From assembly GCA_017466325.1 (NCBI GenBank), contig JAFTUK010000003.1:55938-119937 (forward strand): a DNA stretch of 64,000 bases, written 5' to 3'. The stretch is from Bacteroidaceae bacterium. Its GTDB lineage: Bacteria > Bacteroidota > Bacteroidia > Bacteroidales > Bacteroidaceae. How positions within the stretch are numbered: the first letter of the stretch is position 1; every line of letters starts with the position of its first letter. The position numbers were made by a program, and so were the translations under genes. Positions 56,135 to 64,000 of the stretch are shown in pieces. The notes under the pieces are model-generated. The model was not told the DNA's origin. It ran no database searches and saw only the letters and a list, made by a program, of their open reading frames with translations.

Positions 56135-57586
56135 TTATTTCTTGGGGCGTGCGTTGTCCACAATCATACTTCTTACACAACGGAAGCCGATGAAACTGCG
56201 GGGTTGGTTCTGGTATTCATAGCTGCGCCATGCCGAACGTATCATGCTTTCGGGGTCCTTCCAAGAACCTCCGCGCACCGATTTCTTCTTCAAACGATAT
56301 GGATCCTCCAGGGCGGCGTTGTACTTCAACTCCGGATTCATATCGCTCATGACCTCCACACCAGCTTCGGTATAAACGGTACTTGTCCACTCGGCCACAT
56401 TGCCGGCCATGTCATACAGGCCACTGGAGTTTGCGCTGAAGATACCGCATTGCGATGTTATCAGGCTTCCGTCCTTGGTATAGTTTCCGCGGTCGGGTTT
56501 GAAGTTGGCATAGAAACATCCCTTATCGCTCTTAACTTCCTTGGATTCCCAGGGGAAGGCATGTCCTTCCTTGCCACGTGCGGCATACTCCCACTCCACT
56601 TCTGTCGGCAGGCGGTAGCGTTGCAGGTGCTTGGCATACTCTCCCATACCAACATTCATCATTTCCGTGCGCCATGCACAGAAAGCGTTGGCCTGCTCCC
56701 AGCTCACTCCCACCACTGGGTAGTCGTCATAGGCAGAATGTGAGAAGTACAGTTTCATATAACGCTCGTTGTCTGCATTGTCAAAATCATTCACCCAGCA
56801 GGTAGTGTCTGGATAGATGTTCACAATGTATGTGTTCAGGAAGTCCCATGGTCCGCTCAACGGGCGTGTAATGGTTTGGCGTACTATCTTGCCGTCATCG
56901 TCTATCCATGCCGTATCCTTGGAAATCATCACCACCTCGTTCTCGTCCACCTCGTTGTCGGTGTTCAAGTCCCTCTGCCTTGGGTCCAGGCGGTACTGGC
57001 GCTTGGCTGCCATGGCATAGTCATAGATTTCATAGCGGTAGTTCAGTTGACTTGCATCCAGCATCCTGGTTCCGTCAATGGGATGAGTCACATACAGACT
57101 CTCTATAGCCCTCAACTCATCCTCTGTTGCTCTGCGCTCTGTAGGGATCGGTTTGTTCCAATTCAAGTGCGGTGTGACCGGTTCTCCATAACGGTCTTCC
57201 TCAATTTTGTAGGTTTCATCGCCACCATAGGCAGGATCAGCCAGACGCTCGCGGATAATACTGTCACGCACCCAGAACACGAACTGTCGGTACTTGGCAT
57301 TGCTCACTTCGTGCTGGTCCATCCAGAATCCGTCCACACTGATGTCACGTCGGGGAAATGCCGCCCCCCACAATGTATCGTTCTCTTCCAGTCCTATCTT
57401 AAGACTGCCTCTGTTCACAGCCACCATACCAAAAGGTGCGGTTTCACCGGCAGAAGAGCCTCGCACTCCCACCAGTTCGCCACCATTTGCCATGGCATTG
57501 CTCTTGGTTCCCATACAGGCGGTAAGCACCATGCCTGTCACCACAAGCATAAGTGCCACCATCAGGGTTTTCTTGTTCTGTATCAT
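56135..57586 (-). CDS. porK: Type IX secretion lipoprotein PorK/GldK
   Basis: PorK (GldK) is an outer-membrane lipoprotein that forms a ring with PorN. The 483-residue product has a lipobox LTAC (Cys24). It carries the formylglycine-generating-enzyme-like (SUMF1) fold: GFWMDQHEVSNAKYRQFV, YPVVGVSWEQANAFCAWR, RLPTEVEWEYAARG, GLYDMAGNVAEWTSTVY, and RGGSWKDPES. The fold is used structurally here. It lies 90 bp after porP. Confidence 0.95.
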   Translation of the reverse strand: MIQNKKTLMVALMLVVTGMVLTACMGTKSNAMANGGELVGVRGSSAGETAPFGMVAVNRGSLKIGLEENDTLWGAAFPRRDISVDGFWMDQHEVSNAKYRQFVFWVRDSIIRERLADPAYGGDETYKIEEDRYGEPVTPHLNWNKPIPTERRATEDELRAIESLYVTHPIDGTRMLDASQLNYRYEIYDYAMAAKRQYRLDPRQRDLNTDNEVDENEVVMISKDTAWIDDDGKIVRQTITRPLSGPWDFLNTYIVNIYPDTTCWVNDFDNADNERYMKLYFSHSAYDDYPVVGVSWEQANAFCAWRTEMMNVGMGEYAKHLQRYRLPTEVEWEYAARGKEGHAFPWESKEVKSDKGCFYANFKPDRGNYTKDGSLITSQCGIFSANSSGLYDMAGNVAEWTSTVYTEAGVEVMSDMNPELKYNAALEDPYRLKKKSVRGGSWKDPESMIRSAWRSYEYQNQPRSFIGFRCVRSMIVDNARPKK

Positions 57587-57644
57587 ATATCGTTTTTAAT
57601 CTTGTCGTTTGTCTAAGGGCTTAAGGAAATAGGGTCCTCAGAGA

Positions 57645-57676
57645 GTTTTCCGTTTTCACCTTTCCGTTTTCCGTTT
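57645..57676. repeat. Degenerate TTTTCCG array between porK and porP
   Basis: The 90-bp porP-porK gap ends in three to four copies of a 7-8 bp unit near TTTTCCG or CCGTTTT, next to the porP stop. A similar run (CCGTTTT, CCATTCT, CCGTTTT) lies at 49647-49668 next to the priA stop. Confidence 0.5.
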
Positions 57677-58630
57677 TTAAAGCCACCTTACCGACTGGTG
57701 CTTGTTCTTTCCTTTCTTCGTAAGGTTCAGTTCCATCTGATAACCTATATGTATCTCGTGCGTACCGTTGTGCACCGCTATGCCACCCGTGTACATTTCA
57801 TAACTGTATCCTATGTTCATATCGTGGAAGGTAAGACCCAGCAGCAGTGCCACACTCACCATAGGGCTATAGTTGAAGCCTGCGTACATCTTGCCTTTCT
57901 CACCGTCGTAGCAAAGGCGTCCGGAGATATCTGCCCTCCACGACTGCATATCTGTACGGAACATGGCTGCCGTCCTCAGCGAGAATTCAGGCTGACGGAA
58001 CTTCAAGCGATGACCACCAGAGGCATATATCGTTGGAGTCGTCTTAATCTGATACAGTTTTTCCTCACCCAAAGACACTGTGGGCGACATCAAGTGCATC
58101 ACTGACACTCCGGCATACCACACATCCCTACGCTCGAACCTCAAGCCAAAGTCTATGTCGAACCCAGTTCCGTTCACATCCGAAGTCGGCACATATTCGT
58201 CGGAACTGCCTTCTCCGAGTTCCACATCGGTTCCGTTGAACGAATTGGACAACAGTGCCAGACGCAAACCTGCACTAAAAACGTACTTTTTGCCAAACGG
58301 ATGGTGGTATGCATACTGCAGCCATATCCTCTTATTGGAGAAAAGGCCGATTTTATCGTTCATAAAACCTGCTCCCATACCATGTCGTTCTGCCTTTGGG
58401 ACGAAGAACATGGGCAAATCTCCCTGTATCAGCATCGTCTGTCCTGCATCCTCGAAACCGAGCATTTCCATGCGGTAGGCAGCATTTATGTCCAACATAC
58501 CTGAACGCCCTGCCGCTGCAGGGTTATAGAAGCTCTGGAATTGCCAGAAGTTGGTAAAGGCCACATCGTCCTGAGCCACCGCCCATGTCATGGGCAGCAC
58601 CATCGCCAGTGTCATCAACAGCCTCTTCAT
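57677..58630 (-). CDS. porP: Type IX secretion outer-membrane protein, PorP/SprF family
   Basis: PorP/SprF proteins are outer-membrane barrels linked to the T9SS motor or to specific substrates. From ATG 58630 the product is 317 residues, with a signal peptide (LLMTLAMVLPMTWAVAQ). The family features are FTNFWQFQSFYNPAAAGRSG and barrel strands such as MGAGFMNDKIGLFSNKRIW and YEMYTGGIAVHNGTHEIHIGY. It is the first gene of porP-K-L-M-N, the same order as in Porphyromonas gingivalis. In-frame starts four codons or fewer upstream are possible. Confidence 0.93.
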   Translation of the reverse strand: MKRLLMTLAMVLPMTWAVAQDDVAFTNFWQFQSFYNPAAAGRSGMLDINAAYRMEMLGFEDAGQTMLIQGDLPMFFVPKAERHGMGAGFMNDKIGLFSNKRIWLQYAYHHPFGKKYVFSAGLRLALLSNSFNGTDVELGEGSSDEYVPTSDVNGTGFDIDFGLRFERRDVWYAGVSVMHLMSPTVSLGEEKLYQIKTTPTIYASGGHRLKFRQPEFSLRTAAMFRTDMQSWRADISGRLCYDGEKGKMYAGFNYSPMVSVALLLGLTFHDMNIGYSYEMYTGGIAVHNGTHEIHIGYQMELNLTKKGKNKHQSVRWL

Positions 58631-58719
58631 CACCATATACAACGTATAACAAGCGCATTATATTGCCTTACAGTCCTTTTTTTTCTTTGCTTAAAAAAGG
58701 CAAACGGCATATTCGCATG

Positions 58720-58727
58720 CAAAATTA
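58720..58727 (-). promoter_or_regulatory. Promoter -7 element of the porPKLMN operon
   Basis: TAATTTTG on the minus strand matches TAnnTTTG and lies 90 bp before the porP ATG. The -33 element is poor. The rest of the 283-bp gap (58631-58913) shows no gene. Confidence 0.55.
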
Positions 58728-58913
58728 CACATTTTTCACGGAAATACCATATTCCGTATCCACAACTTAATCACCGTCAAGAGGCGAATCAACAAGAAGC
58801 GACAGGACACGCTCTATCAGGCCGAACTATCCTTCTTCATAAAACACCAGCGGAACAAACAAATCGACTTTGCCCATCCCGCTGATATTAATCCGCTATT
58901 CTGCCTGTTCCTG

Positions 58914-59135
58914 TCAATACTCCTCTTCATCCCACAGGAAGTCCTCTTTCTGGGGATAGTCCGGCCAGATGTCTTCGATGGTTTCGTACACCTCGCCCTC
59001 GTCTTCGATTTCCTCCAGGTTTTCGATAACCTCCAGGGGAGCACCGCTTCTCACGGCATAGTCAATCAGTTCTTCCCTGGTAGCAGGCCAGGGCGCATCC
59101 TCCAGTTTGGAGGCCAATTCCAATGTCCAATACAT
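58914..59135 (-). CDS. Conserved small acidic protein, DUF2795
   Basis: A 73-residue acidic protein, complete from MYWTLELASKLEDAPWPATRE to DEEEY. It matches the small DUF2795 proteins that are almost universal in Bacteroidota (WPATREELIDYAVRSGAPLEV). The function is unknown; it has no membrane segment. It has its own -7 box upstream (59225-59232). Confidence 0.88.
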   Translation of the reverse strand: MYWTLELASKLEDAPWPATREELIDYAVRSGAPLEVIENLEEIEDEGEVYETIEDIWPDYPQKEDFLWDEEEY

Positions 59136-59224
59136 ATACTATTCTTTTTTGTTTATATTAATTCGGCATAGATTCTATAGATTCTATAGATGATACAGGC
59201 AATGCAACACCCCCTTCCGGCCGG

Positions 59225-59232
59225 CAAAGATA
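59225..59232 (-). promoter_or_regulatory. Promoter -7 element of the DUF2795 gene
   Basis: TATCTTTG on the minus strand matches TAnnTTTG; transcription would start about 80 nt before the ATG. The leader contains a 10-bp direct repeat (GATTCTATAG twice, 59171-59190). No -33 TTTG is seen at the right distance. Confidence 0.45.
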
Positions 59233-59247
59233 GTATTATTATTCATA

Positions 59248-59799
59248 CTACCTACGCTTTTGCCAAATAATTTCGTCCCTTCCTGCCAAAAAGTTCTCGT
59301 GCAGGGCCAGGACGAAGAGGAAATCGCTCAAGCGGTTCATGTACTGCATCACCTCCTGTGGCACCTCGGTTTCCTGCGCAAGAGCCAGAATCCTGCGCTC
59401 TGCTCTACGGCATACCGTACGGCACACCTGCGCCCTTGCCGCCGACTCCACTCCGCCAGGTAACACAAAGCCGCGCCAACCGGGCAGGGAGGCATTCCAT
59501 TCGTCCATCTGCTTTTCCAGGGCCGCTATGTCCTCGGGGCTCACAGCCTGCACCATGGGCCTTCCCTCCTCTGCCTCTGTAGCAAGCACAGCTCCCACGG
59601 AGAAGAGCACGTTTTGGCACTCCACAACACTGTTTTTTGCCGTTTCATCGGTCAGGGAGACCAGAAGCAAACCCAGATGACTGTTCAGCTCGTCCACTGT
59701 GCCGTATGCCTCCAGACGTGCGCAATCCTTCCTCACGCGCTTGCCTCCCACCAGCGAGGTCATCCCTCCGTCTCCTGTCTTGGTATATATCTTTGCCAT
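59248..59799 (-). CDS. ATP:cob(I)alamin adenosyltransferase, PduO type
   Basis: This enzyme makes adenosylcobalamin from cob(I)alamin and ATP. The 183-residue product has the ATP-binding N-terminus KIYTKTGDGGMTSLVGGKRV, the DELNSHLGLL segment and the C-terminal region YMNRLSDFLFVLAL with the family Arg and Asp. It probably supports B12-dependent enzymes such as methylmalonyl-CoA mutase encoded elsewhere. The ATG directly follows a heptanucleotide array. Confidence 0.93.
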   Translation of the reverse strand: MAKIYTKTGDGGMTSLVGGKRVRKDCARLEAYGTVDELNSHLGLLLVSLTDETAKNSVVECQNVLFSVGAVLATEAEEGRPMVQAVSPEDIAALEKQMDEWNASLPGWRGFVLPGGVESAARAQVCRTVCRRAERRILALAQETEVPQEVMQYMNRLSDFLFVLALHENFLAGRDEIIWQKRR

Positions 59800-59805
59800 A
59801 GTATG

Positions 59806-59885
59806 TTTAGGGTTTAAGGGTTTAAGGGTTCAGGTTTATGGTTTCAAGTTTCACGTTTCAGGTTTCAGAGTTTCAGAGTTTCAAG
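59806..59885. repeat. Degenerate 7-bp tandem array before the adenosyltransferase gene
   Basis: About ten units of 7-8 bp: AGGGTTT/TTTAAGG near the gene changing to AGGTTTC, ACGTTTC and AGAGTTTC further out. On the gene strand this reads TGAAACN then CCCTTAA repeats, ending 6 bp before the ATG. It merges with the right end of the dispersed element (59876-60040). Confidence 0.75.
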
Positions 59886-60040
59886 TGTCCACCAACCTTA
59901 TTCCTCCAAGTAGGGGCACGGCACCGTGTCCGAAACAGCCACTACGTCATCCTTTGCCTTGGCGGACACGGCATGCCGTGTCCCTACAAGTTGATGTTGC
60001 CCTCTGTCATCTGTACTCTGTACTCTGTCATCTGTACTCT
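59876..60040 (-). repeat. Dispersed palindromic element, copy 2
   Basis: On the minus strand it starts at the stop codon of the upstream gene with AGTACAGATGAC (given twice). It then has the inverted-repeat core at 59910-59987, whose first arm contains the perfect 20-bp palindrome GGACACGGCATGCCGTGTCC, and the end GTGGACACTTGAAAC. The 30-bp centre (AAAGGATGACGTAGTGG...) also matches copy 1. The orientation relative to the upstream gene is the same in both copies. Confidence 0.85.
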
Positions 60041-60578
60041 ACCAATTAACAACATAGTGCTGTCTGCACAGATCCTTCCTTGCAAAGGCAATACCCACAT
60101 CATAGAGGTCGAAGGTAACGGTGACACGCTCGTCCTCCTTTATCCGTTTCCAGAACCCACGGCACTTGTCCTTGTTTTTCAGCACAAGCATTGTTCCCTC
60201 GCCCACATGGTCCATGGCCTCTTCGTCTTTGCCGTCCACGAAGACCATATCAGCCACATCCTTAGTGCCACGGGGCAGTATCGCCATGCCTTGGCTCCCG
60301 TATTGGCAAGCCTCCTGCAATGCGTAGTCAAGTCCTTCACAATACATTGTGTGCGGGCGGTGATAGTTGCACAGCCTGAATGCCAGATGTCTCAGGCTCC
60401 TCACCCTACCCTTCTGCCACCAGTGCAGTCCCTTGTCCATCTCCGCATAAGCATAGTATTTCTCCTTGTTGTAAAGCACGTTCGTCAGCAGGTCGAAGGC
60501 AAACGGAGAGTGTACCCCGTAGCCCTTCCTCTTGCGGATACGCAACAACCATATTATGGGACTTTGAAACAGCATCAT
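60039..60578 (-). CDS. Conserved protein of unknown function (GYGVHSPFAF family)
   Basis: A 179-residue soluble protein from ATG 60578. The N-terminal RIRKRKGYGVHSPFAFDLLTN motif is conserved in Bacteroidales proteins that I remember only as hypothetical. The later parts (YCEGLDYALQEACQYG, DMVFVDGKDEEAMDHV, GTMLVLKNKDKCRGFWK) look like a degenerate methyltransferase-type fold, without a clear SAM-binding glycine motif. A hydrophobic extension to 60629 is open, but the promoter box at 60587-60594 would lie inside it, so the shorter start is preferred. Function is unknown. Confidence 0.7.
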   Translation of the reverse strand: MMLFQSPIIWLLRIRKRKGYGVHSPFAFDLLTNVLYNKEKYYAYAEMDKGLHWWQKGRVRSLRHLAFRLCNYHRPHTMYCEGLDYALQEACQYGSQGMAILPRGTKDVADMVFVDGKDEEAMDHVGEGTMLVLKNKDKCRGFWKRIKEDERVTVTFDLYDVGIAFARKDLCRQHYVVNW

Positions 60579-60586
60579 AACACACA

Positions 60587-60594
60587 CAAAGGTA
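60587..60594 (-). promoter_or_regulatory. -7 element next to the start codon of the unknown gene
   Basis: TACCTTTG on the minus strand ends 9 bp before the ATG at 60578, so a transcript from it would be almost leaderless. No -33 TTTG at 19-21 bp is seen. This could be a chance match. Confidence 0.35.
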
Positions 60595-60710
60595 CACAAA
60601 AAGAACAACAAGCAGAAGAAATCAGGCAACTTTTACTTTTTGTTATGTTAATTTTTCTTAAACGGCAATGAAACACGACACATTAGCAACAGTTTGTGAG
60701 CATAATTCCA

Positions 60711-60718
60711 TAACTTTG
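60711..60718 (+). promoter_or_regulatory. Promoter -7 element of the large secreted protein
   Basis: TAACTTTG followed by TC matches TAnnTTTG. A TTTG lies upstream but only 14 bp away. The leader to the ATG at 60872 is about 145 nt and A-rich near the start codon (AATTAACATTAACTAACC). Confidence 0.5.
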
Positions 60719-60871
60719 TCCCCAAAAGGGTGTATTATATCCGAATTGCGGACGTCATGCGGACAGTACAAGACATACCCCTTGGAGAGAGTGAGACATA
60801 CATTATTTATTATTAACAAGCAAAACAATTAACATTAACTAACCTAATTATTAACTAATCAACAAAACATT

Positions 60872-63800
60872 ATGAAAAAGATTACTTCTTTTCTTATGAT
60901 GGTAGTGTTGTGCTGTGTAGGCGCGTTTGCTCAGGAGTCTGTAGGTACTGAACTCCCCACAAACAAGCTGATTACCATCGGTACAGCACAGGGCGAGATG
61001 GTGCCTGGCAAGTGGTACTTCCTGCACAATCCCCGTAACCCCAACCAGAGCGCAGAAGCATTCGCCGAGGTTGGCGGAACCATCACCACCGCAGGTGGCT
61101 TGGTAACAGACATGGGCCTTGGCTCACATGTAAAGCTGACTGCATCGTCTGTAATTGACGAGGTTACAAACCCCGAGGGCGTAAACGCCAACAATTACAT
61201 GGCAAACCTCGTTCGCTTCGTTGCCGTTGAAGGCGAGGAAGGCGCTTACAACATCCAGTTCGGTACTGGCAACTGGCTGGCAGACGCCCCCGGCAGCGGT
61301 ACCGTGAACAACAACAACTACATTGCCGGCAACGCAGGTAAGTACAACTTCTACCTCGTTACCATCGGCGGCACTCCCAACGCAGCAGGTCGCTTCGCTT
61401 GGAACAAGTACAATATGGCCAACCGCATCGACAACAACGGTGCCGGTGGTACCGTTGTATTCTGGGCTGAGGGCGAGACAACCGGCGAGAGCGAGGGTTG
61501 GACTACCGACGCCGACATCAAGGGTAACAAGATCTGGCAGATCTACGACATTCTCGTTGTAGGTGAGACCGACGTTTACATGGAGGCCATCAATGCCCTG
61601 ATCGAGGACTACACCACCATCACCGGATTCCAGGAGGGTGCTTTCATCGACAACCTGCTGGCTGGTCAGAACGTAGGTGAAAAGCCCGGCAACTATCGTC
61701 CCGAGGACGTTAACGCATTCCTGGAAGTACACAACAAAATCGACGAGCTGATGTACACCATGGAGATGGAAGGCATCGAGGCAATCCAGGCTCTGTACCC
61801 CACCGTTGAAGACGTTGAGAAGCTGAATGAGGATTACGTTGGTGCTTACAACCACATGGTTGAAAACCGTGTTCCCCTGGCTATGACAGGTGTTAAGCCC
61901 GGTTACTACACCTTCAACAGCTGTCTGTTCTGGTATGTCAACAAGAACGACAGTACTTTCTACACTCAGGCAGAAGCTGACTCTATCAATTCAGAAAGTG
62001 GTCTGGTAGAAGGCGACGAGGGTTGGATCAACGCTGGCGACGTCAAGGAAGTTACCACACGTCAGGCTGCCGCTCCCATCAAGTCTCTGTACTCTGCTGC
62101 TGATACCAGCAACGGACAGCCCGTTGACGCACTTGCTTGGGGTACCCAGCAGCCCAAGGCCGAGTTCCTGTGGAAGGTAGAGGCCGTAGAGGGCAAGCCC
62201 TATGAGTACCGCATGCTCAGCGTAGCAAACGGCAAGACTCACATCAGCATTGGCCAGAGCGCAAACTCTATTCTGCAGCTCAACGACACTGCTACCGTAT
62301 GCTTCGACTGGAGAAGCAACGAAGAAGCTATCAAGTATGCCGACGCCGAGGGTAACGAGGTGAACGACACCGTTGTTTCATTCAACATCCGTAGCTCAAA
62401 GCAGCCCGAGGGCAACTACAACTATCTGCACTGCGGTGGCCACAGCGGTGGTGCCGGCACAGGTCCTGCACTTATCGTAGGTTGGTCTGACGGCGGTGCC
62501 ACACGTTGGTACATGGTTCCCGTGGACGAGGCAACTGTTGAAAATTGGATTAACGGTCCCGAGGCTCAGCTCCGCAAGAAGATCGAGAAGGGTGACAGCA
62601 TCGCTGCAGTATCTCCCTCTCAGATCGAGATTGCCAAGGATATCGTAACTACCATCTACGACACCGACTCTGTTGTAGTAACTGCCGACCAGTTCTACAG
62701 CCAGTACACCACCGAGGATGCTCAGACCATTCCCGAGGGCCAGACCGTTTACGACTTCATGCTCGACGGCAAGCAGAGCACATACTGGCACAGTAAGTGG
62801 GAGAATGGTGCTGTAAACGCTAAGGTTCACTACCTGCAGATCCACGCTACCGAGACCATGGATGGTCTGTATGCCGTTAAGTTGCAGCGCCGTCCCGTTT
62901 CCGGCGACCACATCACCGAGTTGATCGCAGTTGGTTTCGTAGACGAACCCACCGACGAGACAGTATTCGCTGACGGTAAGGAACTGGGTACTCTGAAGTT
63001 GCCTCTGACTGCAAATAACGAGACCGTGGTTACCAACACCTTCGATGCTACCGGCATGAACTACGTACGCTTCTACTCTACCACTACTGCGGCCGCTTCT
63101 TCTGGTGGCGGTTCTGGTCGTGGCTACTGGCATGCTTCTGCATTCAACGTGTTCAAGGCAAGCGCCGCTCCTCGCTACGAGACCACTCAGTACATAGCCC
63201 GCAAGGCACAGGCTGATGCTCTGGCTGCTGCCGTTGCTGTTTGGAACGAGAAGGCATTTGCTGCTGACTCTCTCGATCTCATCGAAGATCCCACCTTCGC
63301 TGACGCTTACAACGCTCTCGTAACTGCATACGAGGCTTGGAGCAAGGTTTACGTTGATCCCGCCGCTCTCCGCGAGGCTATCGCTGCCGCTCCCGCCGAG
63401 AACCTGTTCGTAATCGGCAACAATCCCGGTCAGTGGAAGGAAGGTGTAACAACCCCCGGTGCTACCGTTGCTGCTGCCGAGGCTTACAACGCTTCCGGTG
63501 CCTACACTCCCGCTGAATCAGAGGCCCACATAGCCGCTATCGCCAAGGCTGAGGCCGATGTTTGGGCTGCTGCCAACAAGATTGAGACCGGCAAGTGGTA
63601 CCGCTTCAGCTTCGCTACTGAGGAAATGTACGACAACTACGGTTGGAACAAGGATGGTTCCAAGGCTGATGAAAATGCTGCCGGCATAACAATCTCTCCC
63701 GCACTGTGGGGCAAGACACTTGCTGTTGGTAAGACTCTGACTACATACGCTACCTTCGAGAACGAGGAGGGCGAGGTTGACACCGTTGCCACCTACTCTG

Positions 63801-64000
63801 TTGAGGCTACCGATGAATGGTACGAGGGCGACAACATCTGCTTCTTCGAGGATGCAGACTTCAGCGAGGGCGAGGACCTGTTCCAGTTCATCCAGGCTAC
63901 CGATTCTTCTTACATGATCCAGAACAAGGCTACCGGTCTGTTCGTACGTGCCGGTCATCCCATGACTCTGAGTGCCGTTCCCAGCTACTTCAAGGCCAAC
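60872..64000 (+). CDS. Large secreted multidomain protein (3' end outside window)
   Basis: An open frame of 1043 codons without stop to the right edge. The signal peptide (SFLMMVVLCCVGAFAQ) is cleaved near residue 21. A first domain (about 40-230) starts with GKWYFLHNP and resembles ricin/lectin-like modules of Bacteroidales surface proteins. Residues about 623-760 (VYDFMLDGKQSTYWHSKW, YLQIH, ELIAVGFV) look like an F5/8 type C (discoidin) carbohydrate-binding domain. Alanine-rich helical linkers (FIVAR-like) lie near 765-815 and 850-900. A second GKWYRFSF module starts near 906. There is no catalytic domain in the visible part. Codon choice is strongly biased, like the ribosomal genes, suggesting high expression. 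A T9SS C-terminal signal would lie outside. Confidence 0.85.
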   Translation, partial: MKKITSFLMMVVLCCVGAFAQESVGTELPTNKLITIGTAQGEMVPGKWYFLHNPRNPNQSAEAFAEVGGTITTAGGLVTDMGLGSHVKLTASSVIDEVTNPEGVNANNYMANLVRFVAVEGEEGAYNIQFGTGNWLADAPGSGTVNNNNYIAGNAGKYNFYLVTIGGTPNAAGRFAWNKYNMANRIDNNGAGGTVVFWAEGETTGESEGWTTDADIKGNKIWQIYDILVVGETDVYMEAINALIEDYTTITGFQEGAFIDNLLAGQNVGEKPGNYRPEDVNAFLEVHNKIDELMYTMEMEGIEAIQALYPTVEDVEKLNEDYVGAYNHMVENRVPLAMTGVKPGYYTFNSCLFWYVNKNDSTFYTQAEADSINSESGLVEGDEGWINAGDVKEVTTRQAAAPIKSLYSAADTSNGQPVDALAWGTQQPKAEFLWKVEAVEGKPYEYRMLSVANGKTHISIGQSANSILQLNDTATVCFDWRSNEEAIKYADAEGNEVNDTVVSFNIRSSKQPEGNYNYLHCGGHSGGAGTGPALIVGWSDGGATRWYMVPVDEATVENWINGPEAQLRKKIEKGDSIAAVSPSQIEIAKDIVTTIYDTDSVVVTADQFYSQYTTEDAQTIPEGQTVYDFMLDGKQSTYWHSKWENGAVNAKVHYLQIHATETMDGLYAVKLQRRPVSGDHITELIAVGFVDEPTDETVFADGKELGTLKLPLTANNETVVTNTFDATGMNYVRFYSTTTAAASSGGGSGRGYWHASAFNVFKASAAPRYETTQYIARKAQADALAAAVAVWNEKAFAADSLDLIEDPTFADAYNALVTAYEAWSKVYVDPAALREAIAAAPAENLFVIGNNPGQWKEGVTTPGATVAAAEAYNASGAYTPAESEAHIAAIAKAEADVWAAANKIETGKWYRFSFATEEMYDNYGWNKDGSKADENAAGITISPALWGKTLAVGKTLTTYATFENEEGEVDTVATYSVEATDEWYEGDNICFFEDADFSEGEDLFQFIQATDSSYMIQNKATGLFVRAGHPMTLSAVPSYFKAN

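Noticed and set aside
62396-63133. 245-codon minus-strand frame within the large secreted protein
   Set aside because: Shadow of the plus-strand gene, which has a signal peptide and domains.

Overview
The window comes from a member of the phylum Bacteroidota, most likely a Prevotellaceae-like or other Bacteroidales gut or oral organism. The evidence is as follows. Promoters follow the Bacteroidota pattern (TTTG, about 19-21 bp, TAnnTTTG). Start codons lack Shine-Dalgarno sequences and sit behind A/T-rich leaders. A complete type IX secretion core (porP-porK-porL-porM-porN) is present. Sigma/anti-sigma/outer-membrane-barrel and BlaI/M56 modules of the Bacteroidota type also occur. Genus assignment is inference only.

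Region 1 (1-17661, all minus strand) is the str/S10/spc/alpha ribosomal superoperon, read from right to left: rpsL, rpsG, fusA, rpsJ; then a strong terminator and a new promoter; then rplC through rpoA (cut by the left edge), with secY, map and infA embedded. Several spacers hold hairpins that could be ribosomal-protein autoregulatory sites.

Region 2 (17662-27177) is accessory. It holds three 23-bp palindromic tandem repeats, a BlaI-type repressor with an M56 peptidase/plug/TonB sensor, a TlpA-type thioredoxin lipoprotein, a four-gene ECF sigma-factor operon whose sigma gene is frameshifted, a YqeY-like protein, a small secreted protein, a MATE exporter and a hot-dog thioesterase.

Region 3 (27240-41862, minus strand) is an information-processing operon running from one promoter at about 40240: tRNA-Tyr, tRNA-Gly, tRNA-Thr, tuf, tRNA-Trp, secE, nusG, rplK, rplA, rplJ, rplL, rpoB, rpoC and a terminator, with an attenuator-like hairpin between rplL and rpoB. 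Upstream lie rpsU, a Xer recombinase and hpf.

Region 4 (41887-51966) is metabolic and housekeeping: malate dehydrogenase; gltX, a gamma-carbonic-anhydrase-like protein and aminopeptidase P (one unit); a 7TM-HD c-di-AMP phosphodiesterase; and priA. A 650-bp repeat island separates the last two.

Region 5 (51976-58630, minus) is the type IX secretion operon porP-porK-porL-porM-porN plus a small outer-membrane barrel. The motor residues known from the GldL/GldM family are recognisable.

Region 6 (58914-64000) holds a DUF2795 protein, a PduO-type adenosyltransferase, a conserved protein of unknown role, and the start of a very large secreted multidomain protein that runs off the right edge.

The main unexplained structure is repetitive: a dispersed palindromic element with two clear copies (49025-49162 and 59876-60040) placed directly after stop codons, a second inverted-repeat element beside the first copy, and several degenerate 7-9 bp tandem arrays that abut start codons.
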